The notes under the pieces were generated by a model, which saw only the letters and a list, made by a program, of their open reading frames with translations, was not told the origin of the DNA and made no database searches. 64,000 nucleotides of DNA from Beta vulgaris subsp. vulgaris (taxonomy: Eukaryota; Streptophyta; Magnoliopsida; Caryophyllales; Amaranthaceae). Numbering within the stretch: position 1 is the first letter of the stretch; each line of letters starts with the position of its first letter. The stretch is taken from assembly GCF_026745355.1 (NCBI RefSeq), contig NC_079205.1, positions 53,134,025-53,198,024 on the forward strand, in the 5' to 3' direction. The position numbers and the translations under genes were made by a program. This document shows positions 11,038 through 22,251 of this stretch, one piece after another.

Positions 11038-14000
11038 TTTTTTTTTTTTTTTTGACAATGGGTAAAACAACTAAATAACCGAGAGAACTCAATTAGCTTT
11101 TCCTAGCTTTAATAGCTAGGTTATGTGCTAAATTGACTTCTTCTCTTTTTACTTTCTTACAACAAACGAAGTTGAAACTATTAGCTAGTCTCCTAATGTC
11201 TTTGATGATGTTGTCTATGTCCTTATTTGTTTCTCTTGGGTTCTTGAGGGCTTGAATTATCTCTCGATTGTCTGTTTTGATGATTTGTTCTGAGCATCGC
11301 CACTGCATGTCCGAAAGAGCTTTCATAACTGCGTAGGCTTCCGTCTGGACTGAGAGGTAGCAAAAATTTTCCCTGCAAATTCTTCTCTTGGGTCATTGTT
11401 TAAGTTTTTCCAGGCTATAGCTGCTTGCCACTGATTAGACTTTGCGTTCTTCTTCCAAGCTCCATCAACCACCAGTGATTGAACGTTTATCGATCTGTTT
11501 TGGCCCACTTCCCAATCAGGCTCTCTGTTGCTTGCTTCAACATTTTCCTCTAAACGAGAATCTCTTTGTGACCTTCTGTTCTTCGCTCTCATTATGTTTT
11601 CTTTGGTAATCTCCATGATCCTTCTAGGATTTGTGGAGCTATCTTTGAAGGTGACTTCATTTCTGTGAAGCCAGATTCCCCAGAGGGTAGAGATGAATTC
11701 AATTTCCATAATATCTTCCGTTCTCCTTTTCCTTTTTCTGAAGAGGTTGAGGAAGTTTTTGATCCACTCTGGAATCAAAAGATGATTACCCTGGTTTGCT
11801 GTAATACCCATAGAGGATCTCCAGATTCTTTGGGTGATTTCGCAATCCCTAAAGAGATGGGTCATAGTTTCGTCTTGCATTTTACACAAGCACATAGGAT
11901 TAACATCTCTGATCTTCCTTTTGATTAATATATCTGCTGTTGGCAAAGCATGATTGAGATCTTCCATAAGAAGAGTTTCCATTTCGAAAAAATATCCATT
12001 TTCCAGAATTGCTTCCAGAAGATTGTTTTTTTGCTCGAACTCTGAGCTTTGCTTTGTAAGAACCAATAACCTGTTTTACTGAAAAGTGGCCTGATTTTGT
12101 TAGGCTCCAACCTATCCTATCTTCCTCTTCTTCCCTTTGGATATAAGTAGCCAGGATTTCTTTAGCTTCCTTTGCTCGATACAAGGACCAAACTGTTGAA
12201 GCCTTCCATGTTCTATCTGTGTTGATCAAGTCAGCAATCATTGTGAGGTTTCTCTTAGCGGTGATTGTTTGGAAGCTTTGGCTTGATGATAGTACTCGGG
12301 TGCCATCTTTCATTATCAATTCTGATTTTTTTTCCATTTCCCAGCCTTTGGAATAGGCCTTCTTTGAAGAAGATGCTAGCTTTGAAAAAGGCTACCAAAG
12401 GCGTAAGAGCAGTTTTTCGGTTTCATTCCTTCCATTGCCATTTCTACCGGGTCTTTTTTTATTTCGCGACGTAGATTTGCCTGATGAGGGAACCTCTTAT
12501 TGTTGTGAATTCTCCATGCTTGATTGAACAGAAGGGCTTTATTTACATACTCTATATTCCTGAAGCTCAACCCTCCGTTGTTTTTGTGATTTTCCAGTAG
12601 TTCTCTTTTCCTCCAGTAAATTGGTGTTTTATCGAGAGAAGAGGCCCACCAGTATTTTAAAAGAATGGAAGAGATACTCTTTGAGGTTTTCTTTGGTAGG
12701 AGGTAAATTGAGATTATATTTGCAGCCAGAGAGGCTAAGATGGTGTTAATGAGGATTAGTTTACTGTTTGAGAGAGAGTGGAGAATTTCCAAGTCAGAAT
12801 CTTATTTACGATTTTGGTGGTGATACTATTGAACTGAGATGTAGATCTTCCATCCATTCCATTGGACATCCAGATACTCCCCATCTTCTCTTTGTTCTTT
12901 ACTCCTAGAGGTTTTCTCATGATCTTTAAAAACTTTCTAGGGGTATTAGGGCTGAAAATAACATGAGATTTGTCGAAGTTTATGGTTTCTCCAATTTTTC
13001 ACAGAAAGTAGCCAGAACTCTTTTGATGGCCTAGCAATTCTTAGGGTTGGCTNNNNNNNNNNNNNNNNNNNNNNNNNNNNNNNNNNNNNNNNNNNNNNNN
13101 NNNNNNNNNNNNNNNNNNNNNNNNNNNNNNNNNNNNNNNNNNNNNNNNNNNNNNNNNNNNNNNNNNNNNNNNNNNNNNNNNNNNNNNNNNNNNNNNNNNN
13201 NNNNNNNNNNNNNNNNNNNNNNNNNNNNNNNNNNNNNNNNNNNNNNNNNNNNNNNNNNNNNNNNNNNNNNNNNNNNNNNNNNNNNNNNNNNNNNNNNNNN
13301 NNNNNNNNNNNNNNNNNNNNNNNNNNNNNNNNNNNNNNNNNNNNNNNNNNNNNNNNNNNNNNNNNNNNNNNNNNNNNNNNNNNNNNNNNNNNNNNNNNNN
13401 NNNNNNNNNNNNNNNNNNNNNNNNNNNNNNNNNNNNNNNNNNNNNNNNNNNNNNNNNNNNNNNNNNNNNNNNNNNNNNNNNNNNNNNNNNNNNNNNNNNN
13501 NNNNNNNNNNNNNNNNNNNNNNNNNNNNNNNNNNNNNNNNNNNNNNNNNNNNNNNNNNNNNNNNNNNNNNNNNNNNNNNNNNNNNNNNNNNNNNNNNNNN
13601 NNNNNNNNNNNNNNNNNNNNNNNNNNNNNNNNNNNNNNNNNNNNNNNNNNNNNNNNNNNNNNNNNNNNNNNNNNNNNNNNNNNNNNNNNNNNNNNNNNNN
13701 NNNNNNNNNNNNNNNNNNNNNNNNNNNNNNNNNNNNNNNNNNNNNNNNNNNNNNNNNNNNNNNNNNNNNNNNNNNNNNNNNNNNNNNNNNNNNNNNNNNN
13801 NNNNNNNNNNNNNNNNNNNNNNNNNNNNNNNNNNNNNNNNNNNNNNNNNNNNNNNNNNNNNNNNNNNNNNNNNNNNNNNNNNNNNNNNNNNNNNNNNNNN
13901 NNNNNNNNNNNNNNNNNNNNNNNNNNNNNNNNNNNNNNNNNNNNNNNNNNNNNNNNNNNNNNNNNNNNNNNNNNNNNNNNNNNNNNNNNNNNNNNNNNNN

Positions 14001-14775
14001 NNNNNNNNNNNNNNNNNNNNNNNNNNNNNNNNNNNNNNNNNNNNNNNNGGCTTTGAAGAAGAAAAGGGCATCATCTGCAAAGAAAAGGTGCGAGATTGTA
14101 GGAGCATTTCTGGCTATCTTAAGACCCTCTAACTCTTTTAAAGACTGCATTTGTGTGAGGTTTCTAGACAAGACTTCCATACAAAGGATGAAGATGTATG
14201 AGGAGAGAGGGTCACCTTGCCTAAGGCCTGCCTTGGGAGTAAAGAAAGGGGAGGGTTCTCCATTTACTAATACTACACTGTTGTTATGCATTGCATAATC
14301 CAATTAACCCATCTCTCTGGAAAATGCATATTTCTTAGAAGAGCTTCTACAAAGTCCCATTTGATTCGATCGTAAGCTTTGCTTAAGTCAACTTTCAGAA
14401 TACCAGCAAAACTATTTCCTTTTTTCTTTTTCCTAACCCAACTGGTGATTTCATGGGAGATAAAGCAGTTATCTGACATTTGTCTTCCAGGAACGAAGGC
14501 ATTCTGGTATTTGTCTACTATGTCTCCCATGATTCCTTTCAATCTGTTAACCAAAGTCTTTGAGATGATTTTGTAAGAGGAGTTGCACAGACTGATTGGT
14601 CTGAAGTCCTTTGTTTCTTGAGGTCTGTCCTTCTTTGGAATTAGCGTGATGAAAGTTTTATTTTGCTCACGAAGGATGTACCCTGAGGTAAGGAAGGAGT
14701 GTACACTGTTGTAAACATCCGTTTCCACTATGTCCCAGTTTTTTTGGAAGGATGCTCCCTCTTTCTGTTTTAGCT
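11038..14775 (-). mobile_element. Decayed, 5'-truncated LINE with RT, zf-RVT and RNase H
   Basis: Non-LTR retrotransposon on the minus strand. The T-run at 11038-11053 is its poly(A) tail. In 5'-to-3' order it shows: a reverse transcriptase segment 14728-14273 (LIPKKD, DFRPISLCNSSYKIISK, NAFVPGRQ, VDLSKAYDRIKWDF); the active-site segment 14303-14050 (GLRQGDPLSSYIFILCME, then FADDALFF); an RT thumb-like part 13050-12376 (INFDKS, FSPNTPR, GGLSFRNIE); a zf-RVT region 12337-11880 (CLCKMQDETMTHLFRDC); and an RNase H region ending near 11093 (VDGAWKKN, later TDN). Stops and frame changes between these pieces show it is dead. The endonuclease domain and ORF1 are absent, and the 5' break lies near 14770. 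I could not find a convincing target duplication. Confidence 0.85.
13053..14048. other. Assembly gap (996 N)
   Basis: Unsequenced run. It falls within the LINE reverse transcriptase, directly after the FADDALFFFKA segment on the minus strand. The plus-strand sequence just before the gap ends ggct and the sequence just after it starts ggct. Confidence 0.99.
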
Positions 14776-15101
14776 ATATGTTATTATCAGTACCAGATTT
14801 AATAAATGACATCAAAAAAAGATTGCTGTGTTACTGAACAAAAGACATTAAAGAGGATCATTTACTAGCCTGGATGGTAAAAGACAAGTAAATTTCATAA
14901 ATTGGAAGCTGAGTCTATGTCCGTGGATTAATTACTTGGGATCATGGTTTCCTACTTTGGATTTACTACCATAGGTATTTTAGTTGTTGGCATCATGTCC
15001 CTTGGTTTTAAAACTTTGACCAAGCAATCTTCTGCGAAGTACTGATAGAGTGATAGACTTACTGTGTCATTTCTCTTTAGTCCAATTATGTTCATCTACT
15101 T
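14776..15101. other. Spacer without recognised features
   Basis: AT-rich sequence between the LINE and the SINE. It includes the left copy of the SINE target duplication at 15087-15101. I see no frame or other signal. Confidence 0.5.
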
Positions 15102-15321
15102 TTTTTTTTGATTCGGTAATTAAGTGACCAAGTAGGCCAGCCCTCATGAGTTAGGGGGTAACAAGGGGATCATGAAACTTCCAGAGACTAGAAAGTGGGG
15201 ATTTATACCCACAAGCAAATATCCACACAAACATCCCAAATTTGGGTTTAATGTGAGTCGAACTCCCGACCATGAGGTGGGGAGGTGGGAGCTCCAACCA
15301 TTGGGCTCCTACGTGATTCTC
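15102..15321 (-). mobile_element. tRNA-derived SINE (minus strand) with target duplication
   Basis: On the minus strand it begins near gtaggagcccaatggttgg (box A-like) and has a box B gggagttcgactc about 35 bp further on. It ends in an A-run (T-run at 15101-15109 on the plus strand). The flanks tatgttcatctactt (15087-15101) and tatgtccatctactt (15322-15336) are a 15-bp target duplication with one mismatch. It is a different family from the SINEs at 6099 and 60787. Confidence 0.8.
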
Positions 15322-15693
15322 TATGTCCATCTACTTATTATTCTATATTTTGGGTTTAATTAACTATATATTAGAATTTCGTTTGGTTTTAGGGGCATAC
15401 CATTAAATAGGGGAGGGAGCTTAATTTGTTTGTTTTCACTTTTCACCCTTGTACACATATTTTAAATACACGCTTAGCTGTGTGTGGAAGGAAACTCTAT
15501 GCTGGAGGCTGGAGCCTAATAATGTTTTGCTAACTTATGATGGTGAATTGTAATTTGTGCAAGCTGCATATCCTTTTAAATTCATACAACAATTATTCAC
15601 TATACTCTGAAATTGTTGTCATCAGGTCTGAGCTATCCGCTCCTGATGCAAAATTCCTTGCTTTGTTGGTTTTGTTGTTTTCCTCATTCTTTA

Positions 15694-16271
15694 ATGTTAG
15701 ATGAGAACTGTCCCCCATGTGCTTCTCAGTCTTACGAGTTCCTAAGTTCAAGGTTCACTCTTTGGTTAATACATGGTTTCAAGGCTTTGATGCCATTCAT
15801 CCAACATGTAATTGGGGTACAACTTTATGCTCATAAGTTCCAATATTGGTGGGCGTGAAAAAAGCAGTGGAAGTTGGAGTCGAAGACCCCTAACCACAGG
15901 AGTGGAAGGAAAAGGTAAAAAGCCCTTAAGTAATGCGGCCAATGTGAGGCATGACTTACCAGATAAAGTAATTGCGACGACAAGCACAAACTTAATCATA
16001 GATGGTAGCAGTTCTCCACAAGTTCAATGTCCAGATATTAGACAACTAATAGCTGAGAATGGATTTGGCCAGCCTTGCAACTTTTATTGTCTTTGATCTG
16101 GAGACGACTGGTCTTAGGAGAGATGAGAGAATCATTGAGATTGTGCTTCAGGATATTCACGGTGGTGAAAATAGCACCTTCCACACTCTAATTAATCCTG
16201 GACGTGCTGTCCCAAATGCGTTTATCCATGGTATTACAACCAGCATGGTCAGTAGACCTGGTGTACCAAGG
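15694..16271 (+). pseudogene. DPD1-like organellar exonuclease, first exon, frameshifted
   Basis: The strongest part is 16075-16270, which encodes a DEDD exonuclease core start: FIVFDLETTGLRRDERIIEI, then STFHTLINPGR, VPNAFIHGITTSMVSRP. This closely resembles plant exonuclease DPD1, the Mg-dependent nuclease that degrades organellar DNA in pollen and senescing leaves. It ends at a splice donor (ccaag|gtaatt, 16271). Upstream, an ATG at 15701 and a WSRRPLTTGVEGKG segment fit the family's N-terminal targeting and linker region, but in different frames. There appear to be single-base shifts near 15712-15716 (C-run), 15825-15850 and 16061 (extra G). Later exons with the remaining catalytic residues are not seen nearby. 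Likely a truncated pseudogene; assembly error at single bases is possible. Confidence 0.7.
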
Positions 16272-18060
16272 TAATTCAGTCATAATGTTCTTACAAACTT
16301 GATTGCCAAAAGTGAATTTTGTTTCTTTTAAGTATTAGAATCTGCTGTTTTTGACGTTTGTTGTTTTGCATTTTTTGTTGCTTGTTTCCCATATGAAACC
16401 CTGATTTCATATGAGTTCTTGATTCTTTCGTTCAAATTTTTGTTCTTTTACCTTTTCAAAGACTTTGCTCTAATTCGAATTGAAAGAATGGACCATGATT
16501 TTGATAAATTTCAGTTTCTATTTTTTTTTTTTTTTTGGTATTTATGTATTAGGTTGCTTCTTCTCTTCTACATCTTGATTGTTGAGGTATTGATTGAATT
16601 TTTACTTTTTTTCATCTGGGGGTGTTGATGATCTCAATTGAGTTGTTTAAGTCTTTTAGTGTTGACTTAGTGTCTAAATTAAATGTTCAAGAAGTTTTGT
16701 GTTAAGTTTGTTTTTTTCAGAGCCGGGTATACAATTATGTTGTAGATTGTTTCAGTATGATTTGCGTTATCCCCTTTACTACTATTGTTTCTTGATCCTC
16801 ATGTGACTAATACTTGGTTGTCACTATAGTTATTATTGTTTCCTGAATTTTTTTGTGCTTGATCTATGTTAATCTAAAGAACATCTCCAATCTCTATTAA
16901 ATTAGAGTTATACCTAACAAATCACACCTTGTATGTTATATTCAGGAAGAATAGCAGAGTGTATGGCTGAAAACTCATCACTTGGCAAGAAAGTTTCTTT
17001 GGATCTGGCTAGGTAATCGCTCATTGCAATTTCCGAATCTCTACCGGGAAATATTATTAGTTCTGAAACTGGCGAGGAACATACAAATGGTCATCACAGT
17101 GCTTCAGTTACCAGTGCTAATAAAATTGACAAGCTTAGGTCAGAACTTATCTTAATTTCGTATGTACCACCAAACAAAATTGCACTTCCAGCAAATGGCC
17201 TAGGCATCCATGAACAGTTGAAATGATGTGTGTTGTATCTTGTGATAAAAAGGGCTTCTTAAGTTCATTGTGTACTACTTACAACATTCTTTAGCCAAGT
17301 CTTAGAACTGTGATCAACAAACGTGTACATTGGATGTAATTTTTGAGTTTTGTATGATATGATGAATTTGGCATAAAAGCAAAATCTCATTCAGTTCTTA
17401 AAATCAGATAGTGTCTTTATACATTTGGATCTAGAGGTCCTTATTACTCTAGAGCTCATATTTTTTTCTTGGAGATGATGTAACATTTCACGTATTTTGA
17501 TAAAGGAAAAATAATGCGTTCTTTCTTTTTTGTGTATAAATACAATTTTTGTTGGACACAAATTTAATTTTACAAACGAATAGCAGTTTGTTCGACATTA
17601 ACCGTATATCAAAAACTTTGTAATTTTTATTTATTTTTAACTATGAAAGCAAATTTTAATATTTTGTAATTTTATTTATTTTTAACTATGAAAGCAAATT
17701 TTAATTAAAAGGACCATAACTAGATGGTGAAGAGCTGGCAAGTTCACCCGAAATTGTGGATAACCTAACCACCCAATCTGAACTAATGGATGAAAACTCG
17801 AAGAAACATGGATTATAAGCGGATGTTCTTAATAATGTTGGTTCTACTTGAGCTTGCAACTCACAGTTATTGTGGAATTCATGTTATCAGTGTCCTCCTT
17901 TTGGTCACCCTCTTTTCAGCTAGAAAATTGTTGAGGGCAACAGGATAATATTATGGAAGTCAGAATTGAGGGAGCATTCTCTGCTAAAGGTACCAAGTAA
18001 AAGAAGTTCTTTGAGAGACTTGGTGCATGTGAAGCCAAGGAGATAGACAACTAAGCTTAT
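16272..18060. other. Region after the DPD1-like exon, possible degraded exons
   Basis: 16474-16640 repeats the segment at 6575-6790. 16945-17145 and 17740-18055 have locally coding-like sequence with several stops (for example ENSSLGKKVSLDLAR and VPSKRSSLRDLVH). They could be remnants of C-terminal exons of the exonuclease copy, but I cannot confirm that. 17617-17705 is a ~45-bp direct duplication (ttatttttaactatgaaagc in both copies). Confidence 0.35.
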
Positions 18061-20150
18061 TAAGTCAACATTTCACACATTCTTTTTGACTTAATCTTGT
18101 ATAATATTACTAATGAAGTTATTAAGTAATTATTTAGATTCGAAATCCACCTTTTTAACGCTTATAAATTGTGATGTTTTTTTAGATGTTATGAGCAATA
18201 TGTTTCTATCCAAATTAAAATACAAAAAACAATGATATAAAAACCTTTTCCTTTTCTATTACAAGTGTGTATTGAAGGTTGTCAATGCTTAGAGCTAAAT
18301 GATGATGATAAGAATGTTTATGCACAAACATTTTTTCAAACGTAGAATTATATTTTGGTATTATATTTTTCAAAAATTTGGTATTATATATAAAGAGATT
18401 CTAAATATAATAATTTTTCACTTTGATAGTCTAAAGAAGATTCACTAGCAAAATAGAGGAATAATATGGGAGATATGGCTATATGGGGTGAAATATGAGT
18501 GGGATATAAAATTTTCTTGGAATAAAAAAAGTAGCAATATATATTACTAGATAAAGAAAAGAAAGTTATCGGAAGAAAAAAAAAATTGCTTCTCGTGACA
18601 TATATTTGACAATTTATATACCAACAACAAATTATAGTAAGCCAGTTGACTGACATTGATGCCAATGTAGCTACTCCTAGCCATGCGCGTGCTGCCCAAA
18701 CATCTAGTATATATAAAATAAGGAAATAGTAAATTTTAACGATAATGGTTGTTCGACATTGTTTTTCATTGTTTAAGTGGTGGGAGTTTTTAATAAAATT
18801 GAAAATGGTAGGTGGAAATTTATAAAAAAAATTCATTAAGGTGGGAGTTTCTAAAAACGTGAAAAGTCTAGGTGGTAAGATGCGATTTATCCTTGTTTAA
18901 ATATGATTCTCTTTTAAAAAGTTGTTAATTCTATATATGTTTGTATGAAATTCCTTTTATGGATATTTAGCTCAAACATTTATTAATATCAAATAAAGTC
19001 TAGTTGCATTTAATTCTCCAGCAAATTATATAATTTTTTTTTTTAAAATTACTTAAGCTATCTTAATTAACTGACATTTAGCTAAATCCAAATGAGAAGC
19101 TAATACAACTAAAGTTATACGTAAAATTTGATGAAATCTATCTACACAAAATAGAATTATCCAAAATGTGGGTGGTGTTTAGGAATGGCAACGGGTCGGA
19201 TAGAATTATGCATAATCCGACTCCGACCCTATAAAAAGTCGGATTTTAAATATGGGTCCGAGTTTGACACCGACACCCAATTCCGAAAACCTGACTCTGG
19301 CCCGACAAAAAATCCGAACACCGACTCTGAATCCGACCCACTTAAAATCCAAACGTCCGAATCCAAACCCGATCCAACTTATTTTTCGCTTTTTTTTATA
19401 ATAGAAAAATCTTCTATAATACAATAATCCAGTCATTACTATCTTTTTTAATAATTATATGAAAATCTTATAGAGTACAAATAATCTAAATATTACTATT
19501 ATTTTTAACAATCATTTCTTTAATGGAATAATCTTATATAATAAAATTTTCTGAAAGTCAAAGTCAGATTATACATACATAATACATTAATATGAATAAG
19601 AAAAAAAGGCAAAGATGAAAATGAGTCGTTTAGATTTTGTATGAAAATATTATCTTGTAATCCTATTCTTTGTCATTATATATTTTGTTATTTTACAACC
19701 TTATTTTTTCTCAAATTACTAAGTAATTATTTTTTTTTTTTTTTTGAAGGGAATTACTAAGTAATTATTAATGTAATGGTTTCCCCCCTCAAAAAAAAAA
19801 ATTAATGTAATGGTTTCATTTTTGGAAATTTATTTTAAAGGTAGTACTTGTTTTTTGACATGAAATGTAGTACTTAGACTTTGTTCTTTTGGACTCAACT
19901 CAACTAAAGAGAATTTTTCTGAATTGAACTAAACTGAACTGTTCTAAATCAACCTAAACTAAAATAATTGAAAATTGTGAAAGAAAAAAGTGAACTAAAC
20001 TTAATAAACCTGAACTGAATTGAATTTGTCTAAAATAAAATACACGCCTATAACCCGTCGAAAAGAAAAAAAAAATACACGCCTACGAAATATGAAATTG
20101 CAATCAGGAGAAGTGTTACAAAATCATGAATGAAGCTCCAGAAGAGAGAT
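18061..20150. other. AT-rich intergenic region with repeats
   Basis: No supported gene. 19168-19400 begins aggaatggcaacgggtcgga and is filled with ccgac / gtcgg words on both strands, a composition seen in plant hAT-type MITEs; its right end is not clear. 19915-20015 is rich in aactgaact-like words. The 150-codon minus-strand frame at 18384-18836 is hydrophobic by AT composition and unlikely to be real. Confidence 0.45.
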
Positions 20151-20269
20151 CGAATTTAACTTGATATTTTTGGCTCTCATTTTATCTTATTCTGGAATCT
20201 GGATTATGAACTACTATATGTTCATTTTACTGAAATTACAACCCAGAAACAGAGCAGGGATGAAGATGA

Positions 20270-22086
20270 CGATGAAGATGAAGCTCAAGTTTACTCCTGA
20301 AGCTTTTGCTGCCTTCTTTCATGGTGGTACTACTCTTATTACTCCTTTTACTTCTTTTCATTCACGCAATTATTACTCCATTGCAACTGATGCTGTTATT
20401 CAAGATCGTCAGTTGTTTCTCCATTCAGTTAGAGAACACTGTAAATTAGGGTTTTCAAATCTTTCAATTTCCCCCTTTCTCTCTTCCATCAAATACTCTC
20501 TTTGCGCCCTCTTCCTTCTATTATCTATTTCAATCAACTCTTCACTGCCATTTCCAAATTGAAACACCTTCAACCTCATTCCATCATCATCTCTCTCCTC
20601 AGGGACCTGAATTCTCTGGTATTCCACCCGATATGCATACATTGGGTATTCTCACCAATTGTTACTTGCCATTTGGGCCGTGTTGATTTCGGCTTCTCTC
20701 TTCTCGCCAAAGAACTTAAGCTTGGTTACCCCTTTGATGGTGATTGTGTTATTTTTACTACTTTAATCAATGGCTTTATCCACTGTGATAAGCTTCCTCA
20801 AGCTCTTCAATTGCTAGATCAATTGTTAAGCTAGGTTTCCAACCCAACATTGAACCTATGGTGCTATTTCAAAGGCCTTTGTCGGATTGGTGACAATGCT
20901 GCTGCCCTTCACTTGCTTAAGAAGATGCAATGTGTATTTGTAAGCCTAATCTTGTCATCTATAAGCACCATTATGATAGTCTTTGTAAGGATAGGCTTTG
21001 AAAGAGGCCCTCGACCTGTTCACTGCCATGAAAAGTGAGGGCATTAAACCTGACGTTGTCACTTATACCTCCTTGATTAGAGGTCTCTACAACTCCGGCT
21101 CCAAGGTCGAGGCTAAAGATATGCTAGCTCAGATGTTGGAGTGTAACATAGCACCAAGTGTTATCACCTTCAGCATGCTTGTTGACATGTTTTGCAAAGA
21201 TGGGAATGTTGATGAAGCACAAGCTATTCTAGACTACATGATTGAGAGAGGTGAGATTCCAGATGTTAAACTTACAGTGCTTTACTGGATGGTTATTGTT
21301 TGCGTGGTCAGATGGAGGATGCAGAAAAATTACTTGATTTGATGGCCAAGAATGGTTGTGAGCCTAATATCGTAAGTTTCAACACTATCATTAATGGATA
21401 CTGCAAGGCAAGAACCATTGACAAGGCCCTACACTTGTTCCAAGAAATACTTCAGAATGGGGTGACACCTAATGTTGTTACCTAACCACTCTTATTGATG
21501 GACTATGCAAAGTCAATAGACTCCACTTGCACGCCAGAGTTTCAAGGATATGCAAGGGCATGGAATTACTCCTAATGTTGTCACATATGGTTCCTTGCTT
21601 GATAGCTTATGCAAAAAACGCGCTACTTGATGAGGCAGTGGCGTTACTTGAAGAAATGGAGGATAATCGTGTTAAGCCTAATGTTGTCATCTATAATATC
21701 TAATGGATAGTTTGTGTGAGGCTGGGCAACTTGAAGATGCAGAAAATTTTTATATCTGATCTTGCGTTCAAGGGCCTGCAACCTGATTCTAAAACATATA
21801 ATATAATGATTAAAGGTTTTAATGCAAGAAAGGGCTCATGGATGAGGCTATCCAATTGTTGAGGAAATGGAGGAAGACAGTTGCTCACCAATGATGGTAC
21901 TTTAATACGATTATCAGAGGATATATTCTCAATAATGACTCATCAAATGCATTGTACTATTGTGATCTTATGGTTAGCAAGGGACTCAAAGGTGATGCTG
22001 ACACTTTCTCGTTACTGGTTGGCCTATTGTCGTCTGGTAACTTAAATGATTCATCTAAGGATCTTCTTAGGGAGTTCTTGAAATGA
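20270..22086 (+). pseudogene. Restorer-like P-class PPR protein, multiply frameshifted
   Basis: Pentatricopeptide-repeat gene of the type found in mitochondrial fertility-restorer clusters. P-type 35-residue motifs are clear, for example EALDLFTAMKSEGIKPDVVT and AEKLLDLMAKNGCEPNIVS, with VVTYTSLIRGLYNSG and FNTIINGYCKARTIDKALHL between them. The start lies near the ATGs at 20261-20281, followed by a Ser/Thr/Arg-containing leader that could be a mitochondrial targeting sequence. The coding trace changes frame at about 20500, 20620, 20930-21000 and 21285, with in-frame stops at 20833 and 21483 and further breaks to 22086. Intronless, as is usual for PPR genes. Clearly non-functional as assembled. 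It is followed within 170 bp by a broken TAD2 copy. Confidence 0.85.
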
Positions 22087-22157
22087 TGTGGGTAATATGA
22101 TTCCAAATTGCAATTATTACTTACACTTTTTCGTACTGGTTGGCCTATTGTCGTCTG
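22013..22157. repeat. Short direct repeat at the PPR 3' end
   Basis: The 24-bp phrase starting tactggttggcctattgtcg occurs at 22013-22036 and again at 22134-22157. The first copy is inside the PPR coding trace and the second just downstream of its stop. Probably a local duplication of the PPR end. Confidence 0.8.
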
Positions 22158-22251
22158 TTAATCTGCTTCTTAATCAAAGGGGTCTTGCTTAAATTTATCT
22201 GTCTTTTTGGAGTTAAAGCTGTCAGATTTAATCTTAAAGCACCTCTTCCTG

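Noticed and set aside
13031..14303. Long frames of 358-420 codons
   Set aside because: They are mostly translated N from the assembly gap; only the RT pieces at their ends are real.
18690..18720. Helitron 3' end near atctagtatatataaaataa
   Set aside because: A CTAG is present but no stable hairpin lies at the right distance and no matching 5' end follows.
18384..18836. 150-codon minus-strand frame
   Set aside because: Phe/Ile/Tyr-rich translation of AT-rich DNA with no motif or neighbouring exon.
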